Assembly: GCF_029201565.1 (NCBI RefSeq)
Contig: NZ_CP104002.1
Location: 3,997,001-4,061,000 of the forward strand
Source of the DNA: Devosia sp. SD17-2
GTDB lineage: Bacteria; Pseudomonadota; Alphaproteobacteria; Rhizobiales; Devosiaceae
Length of the DNA: 64,000 nucleotides
Direction of reading: 5' to 3'
The number at the start of each line of letters is the position of its first letter. Position 1 is the stretch's first letter. A program made the translations under genes and the position numbers. Under the pieces are notes generated by a model. It ran no database searches, was not told the origin of the DNA, and was given only the letters and a program-made list of their open reading frames with translations. Below, piece by piece: positions 45,557 to 54,035 of this stretch.

Positions 45557-47305
45557 ATGGTGACCGTCATGGGACCGCCACGTACGACATTACCTGTCGC
45601 CGGCCAGAACCAGCGGGGGGATCCCTCCGCGGCGGAGGCCGCCCGCGCCTTTGATCAACTGCCCTTCGGCATGTTGCTGGTCGATGCCGCCGGCGCCATC
45701 AGGCACGCCAACCCGGCCTGCGCCGAACTGCTCGGGCACGCGCCCGCGGACCTGACGCGCCAGACGCTCGCAGACCTCATCCACCCTTCCGATGAGAGTG
45801 CGCTCGACCTTCAATTCGAGCGGCTGGTGCGCGGGGAAATTTCCTCCCTCCACGGCGAGCATCGCTTCAGCCACGCAGATGCGAGCCCGCTATGGGTGCA
45901 GGTCGGTGCGCGCTCCTTCGAGAGCGCGGACGATACGTCGCTGTTCGTTCTGCAGCTGGCCAATATCGAGACGCACAAGAAGGCCGAGGAAGCGCTTATC
46001 TACACCGAAAAGCGCTGGCGCTTTGCACTCCAGAGCGCCCGCCAGGGCGTTTGGGATTATGACTACCGCACCGACAGCATTTTCTATTCCGACGGCTGGC
46101 GAAGGATTCGTGGCTATAGCCCCGACGAATGGGTCGACGGCGCCACCGCCGCCTGGCACTCCAGGATCCACCCGGACGATCTGCCTGTCGTGAAGGCCAA
46201 TATCGACCGCCAGGAACAGAGCGATGATACCTTCGAGGGGCTCGAATATCGCGAACGGCGCAAGGACGGTTCCTATGTCTGGATCCTGAGCCGCGGTCGC
46301 GCCGTCGAATGGACCGACGCCGGCGAGCCGTTGCGCACCATCGGCACCGATACCGACATCACCCATCTCAAGATGGTCGAGCAGGAACTGGACAGGGAAA
46401 AAGAGCGCCTGCGCATCATCCTGTCCTCCGTCGCCGACGGCATGATCTCGGTCGATGCCGAGGGCCGTGTCGACTTCATGAACGCCGCCGCCGAACAGCT
46501 GACCGGGGTCAGCGCCGCGGCCGCCCGTGGAGAGCCGATCGAAGCCATTTTCCGGCTTCAGGACCACACCTCAGGCGCGCCCATGGACTGTCCGGTGCGC
46601 AGCTCCCTCGCGCAAGGCTTGCCCATTCGCGTCGAGGACGATGCCGAGCTCATCAGCCATGACGGCACGAGGCGCGATATCCGCTGCACTGCCGCTCCCG
46701 TTCTCGGCAGCGCCGATGACGTCCTCGGGGCCGTGCTGATCTTCCAGGACATGACCCAGAGCCGGGCGCTGCAGCGTCAACTGGCGCATACGGCCAGTCA
46801 CGACCCTCTGACCGATCTGACCAATCGCGCTGCCTTCGAGAAGGCACTGGCCCGAACCATCGCCGAGGCGCGCGAGACAGGAAAGCCATCCTGCCTGATC
46901 TTTATCGACCTTGATCACTTCAAGCCCGTCAATGACACCGCGGGCCACGCCGCGGGCGATGCGCTGCTCAAGAGGGTCGCCCAGACCATCCGCGACTGCT
47001 GCCGCAGCCACGACACCGTGGCACGCATCGGCGGCGACGAGTTCGCCGTCATTCTCGACTGCTGCCCCGAGGAAAACGGCCTGCAGGTGGGCCAAAAAAT
47101 CGTGCGGGCGATCAGCGCGCTCGCCTTCGACTGGGGAGGAAAGACCCATCGCGTTTCGGCCAGCGCCGGGCTGACCATCATCACGCCCGAGCCACCCTCA
47201 GCCATCGGCTTTCTGGGCGAGGCGGATGCCGCCTGCTATCCGGCCAAGGCCGAAGGGCGCGGGCGCATCATTTCCTACGGTGAGGCGATCGCCGGTCAGC
47301 CGTAA
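45557..47305 (+). CDS. PAS-domain diguanylate cyclase
   Basis: 582 aa, no membrane segment. Three PAS-type modules in series (about residues 30-145, 150-280 and 285-410: LPFGMLLVDAAGAI, ALQSARQGVWDYDY, ILSSVADGMISVDAEG), the second with the PAC motif REGSYVWILSRG-like KDGSYVW. The GGDEF domain follows with an intact IGGDEFAVIL motif at residue 492 and an RxxD product-inhibition site (RSHD, 483-486) exactly five residues before it. No EAL domain. Makes c-di-GMP; stimulus unknown. The stop overlaps the convergent ABC gene. Confidence 0.93.
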   Translation: MVTVMGPPRTTLPVAGQNQRGDPSAAEAARAFDQLPFGMLLVDAAGAIRHANPACAELLGHAPADLTRQTLADLIHPSDESALDLQFERLVRGEISSLHGEHRFSHADASPLWVQVGARSFESADDTSLFVLQLANIETHKKAEEALIYTEKRWRFALQSARQGVWDYDYRTDSIFYSDGWRRIRGYSPDEWVDGATAAWHSRIHPDDLPVVKANIDRQEQSDDTFEGLEYRERRKDGSYVWILSRGRAVEWTDAGEPLRTIGTDTDITHLKMVEQELDREKERLRIILSSVADGMISVDAEGRVDFMNAAAEQLTGVSAAAARGEPIEAIFRLQDHTSGAPMDCPVRSSLAQGLPIRVEDDAELISHDGTRRDIRCTAAPVLGSADDVLGAVLIFQDMTQSRALQRQLAHTASHDPLTDLTNRAAFEKALARTIAEARETGKPSCLIFIDLDHFKPVNDTAGHAAGDALLKRVAQTIRDCCRSHDTVARIGGDEFAVILDCCPEENGLQVGQKIVRAISALAFDWGGKTHRVSASAGLTIITPEPPSAIGFLGEADAACYPAKAEGRGRIISYGEAIAGQP

Positions 47306-48054
47306 TAGACGGAGATCAGCTGGCCGCCGATCTCGTGCACATTGATGTCCATCTCATAGATCGGATTGAGCACGTCGGGGCGGATGATGTCCTTGACCGG
47401 GCCCTGCGCCGCCACCTTGCCCAGCTTCATGGCCACGATGTGGTCCGAATACCAGGAGGCGAAATTGATGTCGTGCAACACCAGCACGACCGTCTTGCCG
47501 AGTTCGTCGGCCGCCTGGCGCACCAGTTTCATCATGCCCATGGCATGTTTCATGTCGAGATTGTTGAGCGGCTCGTCGAGCAGCACATAGTCGGTGTCCT
47601 GGGCCAGGACCATGGCGACAAAGGCGCGCTGGCGCTGGCCACCCGACAATTCGTCGAGATATCGAGCCGAGAGCGGCTCGAGGTCGAGATAGCGGATCGC
47701 CCGGTCGATATGCTCCTTGTCCCCGGCATTCAGACGCCCCTTGGAATGGGGATAGCGTCCGAAGGAGACGAGGTCATAGACGGTCAGCCGCGCCGTCATG
47801 TGATTGTCCTGGCGCAGGATCGAGAGCTTCTTGGCGAGGTCGTCGCTCTTCGCCCGCGTCACATCCAGCCCGCCAATGGTCACGCTGCCCTTGTCCATCG
47901 CCATGAGGCGGCTGACCATGGAAAGAAGGGTCGACTTGCCGGCGCCATTGGGGCCGATGATCGAGGTTACCCCGCCCTGTGGCAGTTCGAGGGTTACCCC
48001 GTCGACGACGCAGGAGGTGCCGTAATTCTTGGTGACGCCTTGGGTGATGATCAT
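47296..48054 (-). CDS. Ferric-siderophore ABC transporter ATPase
   Basis: 252 aa. Walker A GPNGAGKSTLL, Q-loop RQDNHMTARLTVYDLV, signature LSGGQRQRAFVAMVLA, Walker B YVLLDEPLNNLD, H-loop LHDINFASWYSDH. Resembles VctC/CeuD-like ATPases of catecholate siderophore importers. Overlaps the upstream permease gene by four bases (ATGA-type coupling). Confidence 0.95.
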   Translation of the reverse strand: MIITQGVTKNYGTSCVVDGVTLELPQGGVTSIIGPNGAGKSTLLSMVSRLMAMDKGSVTIGGLDVTRAKSDDLAKKLSILRQDNHMTARLTVYDLVSFGRYPHSKGRLNAGDKEHIDRAIRYLDLEPLSARYLDELSGGQRQRAFVAMVLAQDTDYVLLDEPLNNLDMKHAMGMMKLVRQAADELGKTVVLVLHDINFASWYSDHIVAMKLGKVAAQGPVKDIIRPDVLNPIYEMDINVHEIGGQLISVYYG

Positions 48055-49040
48055 CGGGCAGATTTCCTCAGCACGAGGGCAATAAAGACGACGCCGCCCA
48101 AAAACTCGATGATGATCGAGAGCGCGGTGTCAAAGGCGAAGACACGTTCCAGCAGCGTCTGGCCGCCAACCAGTGCGATGATCCCGAGAAGGATCGAAGC
48201 TGGCAGCACATAGCGATGCAGGGAATTGCCGATAAGCGAATGGGCGAGCGTCACCACCAGCAGGCCGAAGAACGTCACCGGGCCGACCAGCGCCGTCGAC
48301 ACCGACACAAGGATCGACACCAAGATCAGAATGATGGCCACGGTGCGCTTGTAGTCGACGCCCAGATTGATGGCGTGGGCGCGCCCCAGATTGAGCACGT
48401 CATAGACATGCATCATGCGGAAGGCAAAGACACTGACCACACCAACGATGACGCAGGAAATGCCCAGCAGCGACGGGTCGGTGGTGGCAAAGCTGGCGAA
48501 CAGCGTGTCCTGCAGCACGTTGAAGGCGCCGGGGTCCATCATGCGCTGCATGAGGTTGGAAAACGATCGGAACAGCGTGCCGAAGATGATGCCGACCAGC
48601 ACCAGGAGATGCAGGCTCCGCTCTTCCCCGAGAAACAACCAGCGGAACAGGAACCCCGAGAAGGCGACCATGGCAATCAGGGAGAACAGGAATTGCCATT
48701 CCGCGCTGATCGAGGTCAGCGCCCCGACGCCGAGGAAGAAAACGATGGACGTTTTGATCAGCACGTAGAGCGCATCAAAGCCCATGATCGATGGGGTCAG
48801 GATGCGGTTGTTGGTGACGGTCTGGAACAACACGGTCGACACCGCCACCGAATAGGCGACGAGCAGGAGGCCGAGCAGTTTCTTGCCCCGGAAGGGCAGC
48901 ACAAAACTCCAGCTGCCCTTGGCGCCGAGCGTCATGAACAGCACGACCGAAAGCACCGCCAGCACGGCGAGGGCGATCAGCACCCAGACCGGACGGGAGA
49001 GGCGCGAGAGCGGGGAAGAGGACACGATCTCGGTGCTCAT
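48051..49040 (-). CDS. Iron-siderophore ABC transporter permease 2 (FecCD family)
   Basis: 329 aa with eight or more membrane helices of the BtuC/FecD type. Characteristic stretches: SIMGFDALYVLI, LLVLVGIIFGTLFRSFSNLMQRMMDP, LGRAHAINLGVDYKR and GPVTFFGLLVVTLAHSLIG with the ATPase-contact region before it. Overlaps both the permease before it and the ATPase after it by four bases. Confidence 0.93.
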   Translation of the reverse strand: MSTEIVSSSPLSRLSRPVWVLIALAVLAVLSVVLFMTLGAKGSWSFVLPFRGKKLLGLLLVAYSVAVSTVLFQTVTNNRILTPSIMGFDALYVLIKTSIVFFLGVGALTSISAEWQFLFSLIAMVAFSGFLFRWLFLGEERSLHLLVLVGIIFGTLFRSFSNLMQRMMDPGAFNVLQDTLFASFATTDPSLLGISCVIVGVVSVFAFRMMHVYDVLNLGRAHAINLGVDYKRTVAIILILVSILVSVSTALVGPVTFFGLLVVTLAHSLIGNSLHRYVLPASILLGIIALVGGQTLLERVFAFDTALSIIIEFLGGVVFIALVLRKSAR

Positions 49041-49999
49041 TTGGCGCCTCGCGGCGTGCGCAGCAGCAGATAGAGGAACAGCATCGAGCCGACCACGCCC
49101 ATCACCACGGAAATCGGGATTTCATAGGGGTAACGGATGAGCCGGCCGACAATATCGCAGGCCAGCACCATGCCGGCGCCGCCGACGGCAACCCAGGGCA
49201 CGGTGCGGCGCATATTGTCGCCGATCAGCATGCTGACAACGTTCGGCACGATCAGCCCAAGGAAGGGGATCGACCCCACCGACACCAGCACCACGGCGCT
49301 GACGACCGATACGATGACCAGCCCGAGGATCATTACCGAGCGATGATTGAGCCCCAGATTGGTGGTGAAATCCTTGCCCATGCCGGCGACGGTAAAGCGG
49401 TCCGCCGCGATATAGGCGAGGATGCAACCGGCCAGACCAAACCACATCAGCTCATAGCGCCCGCGCAGCACGCCGGAGAAATCGCCCATGTTCCAGGCCA
49501 GCATCGATCCCATGAGGCTGGTTCGATAAGCGATGAAGGCGCCGATCGCGCCGACAATACCACCGAGCATGATGCCCACCAGCGGCACCAGCAGCACGTC
49601 GCGCAGCGGCACAGCGCGCAGCACCCGCAGGAACAGGGCCGTGCCACCCAGGGCAAAGAGGGCCGCCACGGCCATCTTGGCCATCAGGGGCCAACCGGGC
49701 GCAAAGATCGTCACCACGAGAAAACCCAGCGCCGCAGATTCGCTCGTGCCCGTGGTGCCGGGCTCGACGAAGCGGTTGCGCACGATCATCTGCATGACGA
49801 GGCCCGAAATAGCCATCGAGGCGCCTGCAAGGACCAGCGCAACGGTGCGCGGAATGCGGCTTATGAGGAGAACTTCGCCGGGACGGCCTTCCCAGCCACC
49901 AGACAGCAAAGACGCCAGCGAAACATCGCTGACGCCAACAAAGAGGCTGACAATCGCAAGGGCGATTGTGATGATCATTCCGGCAATAAGCGCAGGCAC
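49037..49999 (-). CDS. Iron-siderophore ABC transporter permease 1 (FecCD family)
   Basis: 320 aa, multi-pass. Seen: RIPRTVALVLAGASMAISGL, MQMIVRNRFVEPGTTGTSES, LGLNHRSVMILGLVIVSV and GSIPFLGLIVPNVVSMLIG, all normal for the BtuC fold. It forms the membrane channel with the following permease. It starts 68 bases after the binding-protein gene. Confidence 0.93.
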   Translation of the reverse strand: MPALIAGMIITIALAIVSLFVGVSDVSLASLLSGGWEGRPGEVLLISRIPRTVALVLAGASMAISGLVMQMIVRNRFVEPGTTGTSESAALGFLVVTIFAPGWPLMAKMAVAALFALGGTALFLRVLRAVPLRDVLLVPLVGIMLGGIVGAIGAFIAYRTSLMGSMLAWNMGDFSGVLRGRYELMWFGLAGCILAYIAADRFTVAGMGKDFTTNLGLNHRSVMILGLVIVSVVSAVVLVSVGSIPFLGLIVPNVVSMLIGDNMRRTVPWVAVGGAGMVLACDIVGRLIRYPYEIPISVVMGVVGSMLFLYLLLRTPRGAK

Positions 50000-50067
50000 T
50001 GAAAAGTCCGGTCTATAAAATGCAGCAAGACCCGGCGGCCGAGGCCGCCAGGCCCTGAATTATGGAA

Positions 50068-50991
50068 TTACTTCTGAAGGCCGGCGATAACCTGGTCAAG
50101 CAGAAGGGTCACAGCCTGATAGCCATTCATGGTGATATAGGCAGCCTGAGCGTCGAGATAAACGATCTGACCTTCCTTGGCGGCAGTGGTCTGGTTGAAC
50201 AGCTCATTGTCGAGCAGGGCCTGTGCGGCGCCAGTGTTCTCGGTGGTGCCGGCATCGCGGTCGACAACGAAGACCCAGTCCGGATTCACTTCGAGCAGGA
50301 ATTCGAAGGTCACCGCGTCGCCACCGTGATCGCCGTCCTTGACGCTATCGAGAGCCGACGGCATGCCGACTTCGTTATAGACCCAGGACACGCGGCTATC
50401 TGGACCATAGACGCCGAGCTTGCCGGCATTGGTCACGAGCACGAGGGCCGTGCCCTTGCCTTCGGCAGCAGCCTTGGCGTCAGCAACCTTTGCATCCACA
50501 TTGGCGATCAGCTCGGCAGCCTTGTCCTGCTTGTCGAAGATTTCGCCAAGCTTGGTCAGGTTTTCCTTGAGGCCATCGATGATCGCCGTGTTGTTCACGC
50601 TCAGATCAATGGTCGGCAGGATGTCCTTGCCGGTTTCGTAAGCAGCAGCGGAACGGCCGGAGACGAAGTACACGTCGGCTTCGGAGGCGGCGATGCCTTC
50701 AAAGTCGGGTTCGAACAGCGAGCCGAGCGGCAGGACATCGGCGGGGATCGCGTCTGCCAGATAGCCCGGAGCGTTCGAGGACGGCACGCCGGCGACGGGA
50801 ACGCCGAGAGCGGCCAGATTGTCGAGCGTGGCCCAATCCTGCACCAGCACCTTGGCCGGCACGCCGCTGATCGTGGTTTCACCCTGTGCATGGGTAATGA
50901 CTTTGTCCTGCGCAAATGCGGCGGGGGTCAGGGCCATGGTGCCGGCGATCAGCGCGGCTGCCAGAGAAGATGTGCGGAAAAGCGTCGTCAT
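50068..50991 (-). CDS. Siderophore ABC transporter substrate-binding protein
   Basis: Periplasmic class III binding protein (FatB/VctP/CeuE-like), 307 aa from ATG 50991. A signal peptide ends at AFAQD (residues about 1-28). The two lobes are joined by a long helix near residue 150. Seen: LDNLAALGVPVAGVPS, ALVLVTNAGKLGVYGPDSR, and FEFLLEVNPDWVFVVDRDAG. Tyrosines and basic residues typical of catecholate binding (CeuE) cannot be placed by eye. First gene of the four-gene import operon; no outer-membrane receptor gene is in the window. Confidence 0.93.
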   Translation of the reverse strand: MTTLFRTSSLAAALIAGTMALTPAAFAQDKVITHAQGETTISGVPAKVLVQDWATLDNLAALGVPVAGVPSSNAPGYLADAIPADVLPLGSLFEPDFEGIAASEADVYFVSGRSAAAYETGKDILPTIDLSVNNTAIIDGLKENLTKLGEIFDKQDKAAELIANVDAKVADAKAAAEGKGTALVLVTNAGKLGVYGPDSRVSWVYNEVGMPSALDSVKDGDHGGDAVTFEFLLEVNPDWVFVVDRDAGTTENTGAAQALLDNELFNQTTAAKEGQIVYLDAQAAYITMNGYQAVTLLLDQVIAGLQK

Positions 50992-51108
50992 GGAACGGTC
51001 CAATCGAATTTCTTGCATCGACGCGCCTAAAGATGAGGGCGCTTGTCCAGTTCACTAACGAGGCTGTTTTCCGGAGTCAAAGAAAATGTGAGGTATAAAG
51101 TCCGAATA

Positions 51109-52020
51109 TCAGGACGAAGGCGCATAAGTCTCTGCGCACAGAGCGATAAAGCTCTTCATCGCCGCCGAAAGCGGGCTCGATTTGCGTCGCGCCACCAGCA
51201 GCTGGCGCATGGCCCAGGTCTCGGCGAGCGGGGCGCAGACGAGGTCGGTCCCGGCGAGCAGATGCAGGCTGGTGGAGCGCAGGAAGCCGATGCCGAACCC
51301 GGCTTCCACCATGCGCACGAGGGCCGGAAAGCTCTCGACCCGCAGCGTCTCATTGATGGTCTTGCCGATGCCCCCGGCCGATTCACCGAGCAGGCGATCG
51401 AGCGAGCCGGTGTGGTGCACGCTGACGATGTCATAGGGGAGTGCGGCGGCAAAGGAGATGGCCTTGCGCGGCTCGATCTGTTCGGCCAGAGGGTGATCGG
51501 GCGGCGCCAGGACCCAGACCCGCTCGTCCTCGAAGGGCCTGATTTCAAACCGGGTGAAATCGTAATTGTCGGAGACGATGGCGACATCGGCCCGTCCCTC
51601 GTCGAGCGCCAGCAGCGCCTTGGCCGCGCCCATTTCGCCGATTGAAATGGAGATGCCGGGATATTTCTGGGCGTATTTTGCCAGCAGTTCGGGCAGGCGC
51701 CCCGTGAGCGCCGAGCCGGTGCAGGCAAGGCGCAGGCTCCCCTTCTGGCCGGCGCTGAAATCGGCCATCGAGGCGTCGAGATCGGCAATGGCGCGCAGCA
51801 CGGTGCGGCAGCCCTCGGCATAAGCCTCCCCGGCCGTCGTCAGCTTCACGCCATGGGCCGAACGGTCAAACAGAACCACGCCGAGGCGCGCTTCGAGGTC
51901 GGACACACGGCGACTGACGGCGGAGGATGCAATCCCCTCGCGCTCGGCGGCGCGCCCGATCGAGCCGGTTTCGGCCAGAAGCAAGATAAGGCGGGCTGTA
52001 ACGCTGTCGAATGATGCCAT
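51109..52020 (-). CDS. LysR-family transcriptional regulator
   Basis: 303 aa. N-terminal winged helix (residues 1-60) with GSIGRAAEREGIASSAVSRRVSDLEARLG, then a LysR substrate domain of two lobes (LRLACTGSA, FGIGFL). The ATG at 52020 has AGGAGA before it. It is 26 bases downstream of the TauE-type exporter on the same strand and may control it, but the usual divergent arrangement is absent. Effector unknown. Confidence 0.93.
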   Translation of the reverse strand: MASFDSVTARLILLLAETGSIGRAAEREGIASSAVSRRVSDLEARLGVVLFDRSAHGVKLTTAGEAYAEGCRTVLRAIADLDASMADFSAGQKGSLRLACTGSALTGRLPELLAKYAQKYPGISISIGEMGAAKALLALDEGRADVAIVSDNYDFTRFEIRPFEDERVWVLAPPDHPLAEQIEPRKAISFAAALPYDIVSVHHTGSLDRLLGESAGGIGKTINETLRVESFPALVRMVEAGFGIGFLRSTSLHLLAGTDLVCAPLAETWAMRQLLVARRKSSPLSAAMKSFIALCAETYAPSS

Positions 52021-52046
52021 GGAGTCTCCTGCCGGCACCATAACGA

Positions 52047-52799
52047 TCAAGCCGGAAGGAGCAAGGACAAGCCGCGCAGGAGATAAAAAATGCCGATGAA
52101 AGTCACAATCCAGCGGGTCCACGCGCGGAAGCCGGCGTCGGAAAGCCGCTGCAGGATGTGATAGCCGAGACTGGTGCCGGCGATGGCAAAGGGCGCCGCC
52201 ACCAGCACGATCAGCCAGTCACCGGCGACCATGGCCGAGGCCGCCGCGCCGTAGAACACGACTTTTGCAGCGTGTGAAACCACCTGCGTCGCCGCCTTGG
52301 TGGCGACTATGGTGCGGCGGTCCATCTGGGTGCGGATAAAGAAGATATCCACGGTCGGCCCGGACACACCCACGGCCAGGTTGAGCCCACCGCCGAAGAG
52401 GCCACAGAGAAAGGCATGGAGGGGCTTGCTGGCATCGAGCGCCAGCCAGTCTTTTGGGATCCACACCAGAATGGGCATCAGCCCGATGGCGATGCAGACC
52501 GTGGCGAGGTCAGGGGTATAGCGCAGGATAAACAGCAGGATCGCCGCCGCGACCAGCCCCACGCAGATCATGCCCAGAATGCGCCAGTCGATATATTTTC
52601 GCGACAAAAAAGCCCGCGAACCATTGGCGACGATCTGGATCGCCCCTTGCACCGCAATCGCCGTCGCCACCGGCAGCACAGTGAGCAACGCCGCCAACAG
52701 CACCAGCCCTCCGGCCATGCCGAACACCCCCGACAGGGTCGAGGTGAAGAGAACGGCGATGGCGACGAAACCATAGAGAAGCAAGGACATAGCCCTCAT
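52047..52799 (-). CDS. TauE/SafE family membrane protein (sulfite exporter family)
   Basis: 250 aa, seven or eight membrane helices in two repeats (SGVFGMAGGLVLLAALL and CGLFGGGLNLAVGVSGPTVD). The family moves organosulfur compounds, sulfite or sulfoacetate outward. The ATG at 52799 is taken as start; 52790 is a close alternative with a GAGGG too near it. Lies upstream of the LysR gene, probably co-transcribed. Confidence 0.88.
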   Translation of the reverse strand: MRAMSLLLYGFVAIAVLFTSTLSGVFGMAGGLVLLAALLTVLPVATAIAVQGAIQIVANGSRAFLSRKYIDWRILGMICVGLVAAAILLFILRYTPDLATVCIAIGLMPILVWIPKDWLALDASKPLHAFLCGLFGGGLNLAVGVSGPTVDIFFIRTQMDRRTIVATKAATQVVSHAAKVVFYGAAASAMVAGDWLIVLVAAPFAIAGTSLGYHILQRLSDAGFRAWTRWIVTFIGIFYLLRGLSLLLPA

Positions 52800-52867
52800 T
52801 GACCGCCCGGCGCCATTCCCGCCAGCACTGCTTTGGCATGGGCCCATGCCGCCCAACTCTTTCTTGC

Positions 52868-52934
52868 CTCCCTCCCCCTTGTGGGGAGGGTAGCAAAGCT
52901 CGGCCGTCAGGCCGTAGCGGCGCTGGGGTGGGGG
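52868..52934. repeat. Dispersed repeat, family B, copy 2
   Basis: Close copy of 28677-28744: same CTCCCTCCCCCTTGTGGGG start, AGCAAAGCT middle, GCCGTAGCG core and GGGTGGGGG end. It abuts the 3' end of the DUF1624 gene, which stops at 52936. Confidence 0.7.
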
Positions 52935-52935
52935 C

Positions 52936-53922
52936 CTACTGTGTCGCCGCCGGGGTCCCCAGCAGGTCCGGATAGATCAGCGCCGAGCATTGCCGGTTGT
53001 TTTCATCGAGCTTTGCCTGCTCATCGGCATTGAGCACGCCCGCATAAACCGGGTCCCACAGCCCATCTTCCGTCAGCCCCGCCATGCCGCACTGGCAATA
53101 GGTGGTGCAGAGCGGGGCGCTGGTGCCGCCGCCTTCGCAGGTGACCTGACAGGAGCGCAGGAAATCGGCCTCGCGCAGCGTATCCTGGGTGCCCAGCAGC
53201 ATGGAGAGCGGCACCACGACAGCCAGCAGCACCGGCTGATGGACGAGATAAAACGGCAGGCTCCACCGCCCCAGCCAGGCCATCGCCTTGCCCAGCCGCC
53301 CGGTCACCGGGATTGCGGCCAGCCGCGGCAGCACGAGCTTTTTGCCCAGCCGTGTCGCGATCACCCCCAACAGCACCACGCCGAACCAGGGAAAAACGGG
53401 GACGAGATCATTGGTCACCGGCGGCTCGACCCAGAACCCCAGCCAGGAGAAGAGTTTTTCATTGAACAGGGGATGGCTGAAGAACCAGGGTGGAACGATG
53501 AAAAGCGCTGCCACCAAGGCACTCACCCACACCGGCGCAAACAAGAACGGCAGCGTCAGCAGCATGAAGAGCGCAATGGCATGGAGCACGCCGAAATAGA
53601 CAAAGCTCTCCGGAAAGGTCAGCCAGGTCCCGAGCGTATTCGCCAGCGCCCCGCCAAACACGAACAGCCAGCGCCGCCAGAACCCCTTCCAGCGCATACC
53701 CTCGCCATGGCCGAGGACCAGCCCCACCCCGACGAGAAACAGGAATGCAAACAGGATCGAGCGGGCAAAAAACACCCAGCGCGGATCAAACCCCACATCC
53801 CAGCCCACAAAACCGAAATACCAGAGATCCCAGCACAAATGATAGATCGCCATGGCCAGAATGGCGACGCCCCGCGCCACGTCGATCACGGGCAGTCTGG
53901 GCTTTCTGGCGGTTTCAGACAT
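52936..53922 (-). CDS. DUF1624 / heparan-alpha-glucosaminide acetyltransferase-like membrane protein with Cys-rich tail
   Basis: 328 aa. Seven or so membrane helices with the family start RLPVIDVARGVAILAMAIYH and the FGVLHAIALFMLL and GRWSLPFYLVHQPVLLAV stretches. Family members are thought to acetylate glycan amino groups across the membrane, but bacterial activity is unproven. After the last helix an extra segment of about 75 residues holds SCQVTC and LCTTYCQCG, five or more cysteines that could form disulfides or bind metal. This tail is unusual in the general family. Confidence 0.82.
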   Translation of the reverse strand: MSETARKPRLPVIDVARGVAILAMAIYHLCWDLWYFGFVGWDVGFDPRWVFFARSILFAFLFLVGVGLVLGHGEGMRWKGFWRRWLFVFGGALANTLGTWLTFPESFVYFGVLHAIALFMLLTLPFLFAPVWVSALVAALFIVPPWFFSHPLFNEKLFSWLGFWVEPPVTNDLVPVFPWFGVVLLGVIATRLGKKLVLPRLAAIPVTGRLGKAMAWLGRWSLPFYLVHQPVLLAVVVPLSMLLGTQDTLREADFLRSCQVTCEGGGTSAPLCTTYCQCGMAGLTEDGLWDPVYAGVLNADEQAKLDENNRQCSALIYPDLLGTPAATQ

Positions 53923-53945
53923 TCTGGCTCCCTTAACCCCTCACA

Positions 53946-53994
53946 CCCCTCACCCTAACCCTCGCCCCTCCGGGGAGAGGGTTAGGGTGAGGGG
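53946..53994. repeat. Perfect 18-bp palindrome
   Basis: CCCCTCACCCTAACCCTC, 13-base spacer, and its exact reverse complement. It lies between the DUF1624 start and the recQ stop. Related to the GGTGAGGGG-type repeat blocks at 22438 and 60241. Confidence 0.7.
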
Positions 53995-54035
53995 CCGTTC
54001 GTCATGACAGCGACGCTCGAATGGCAATCACGCCA

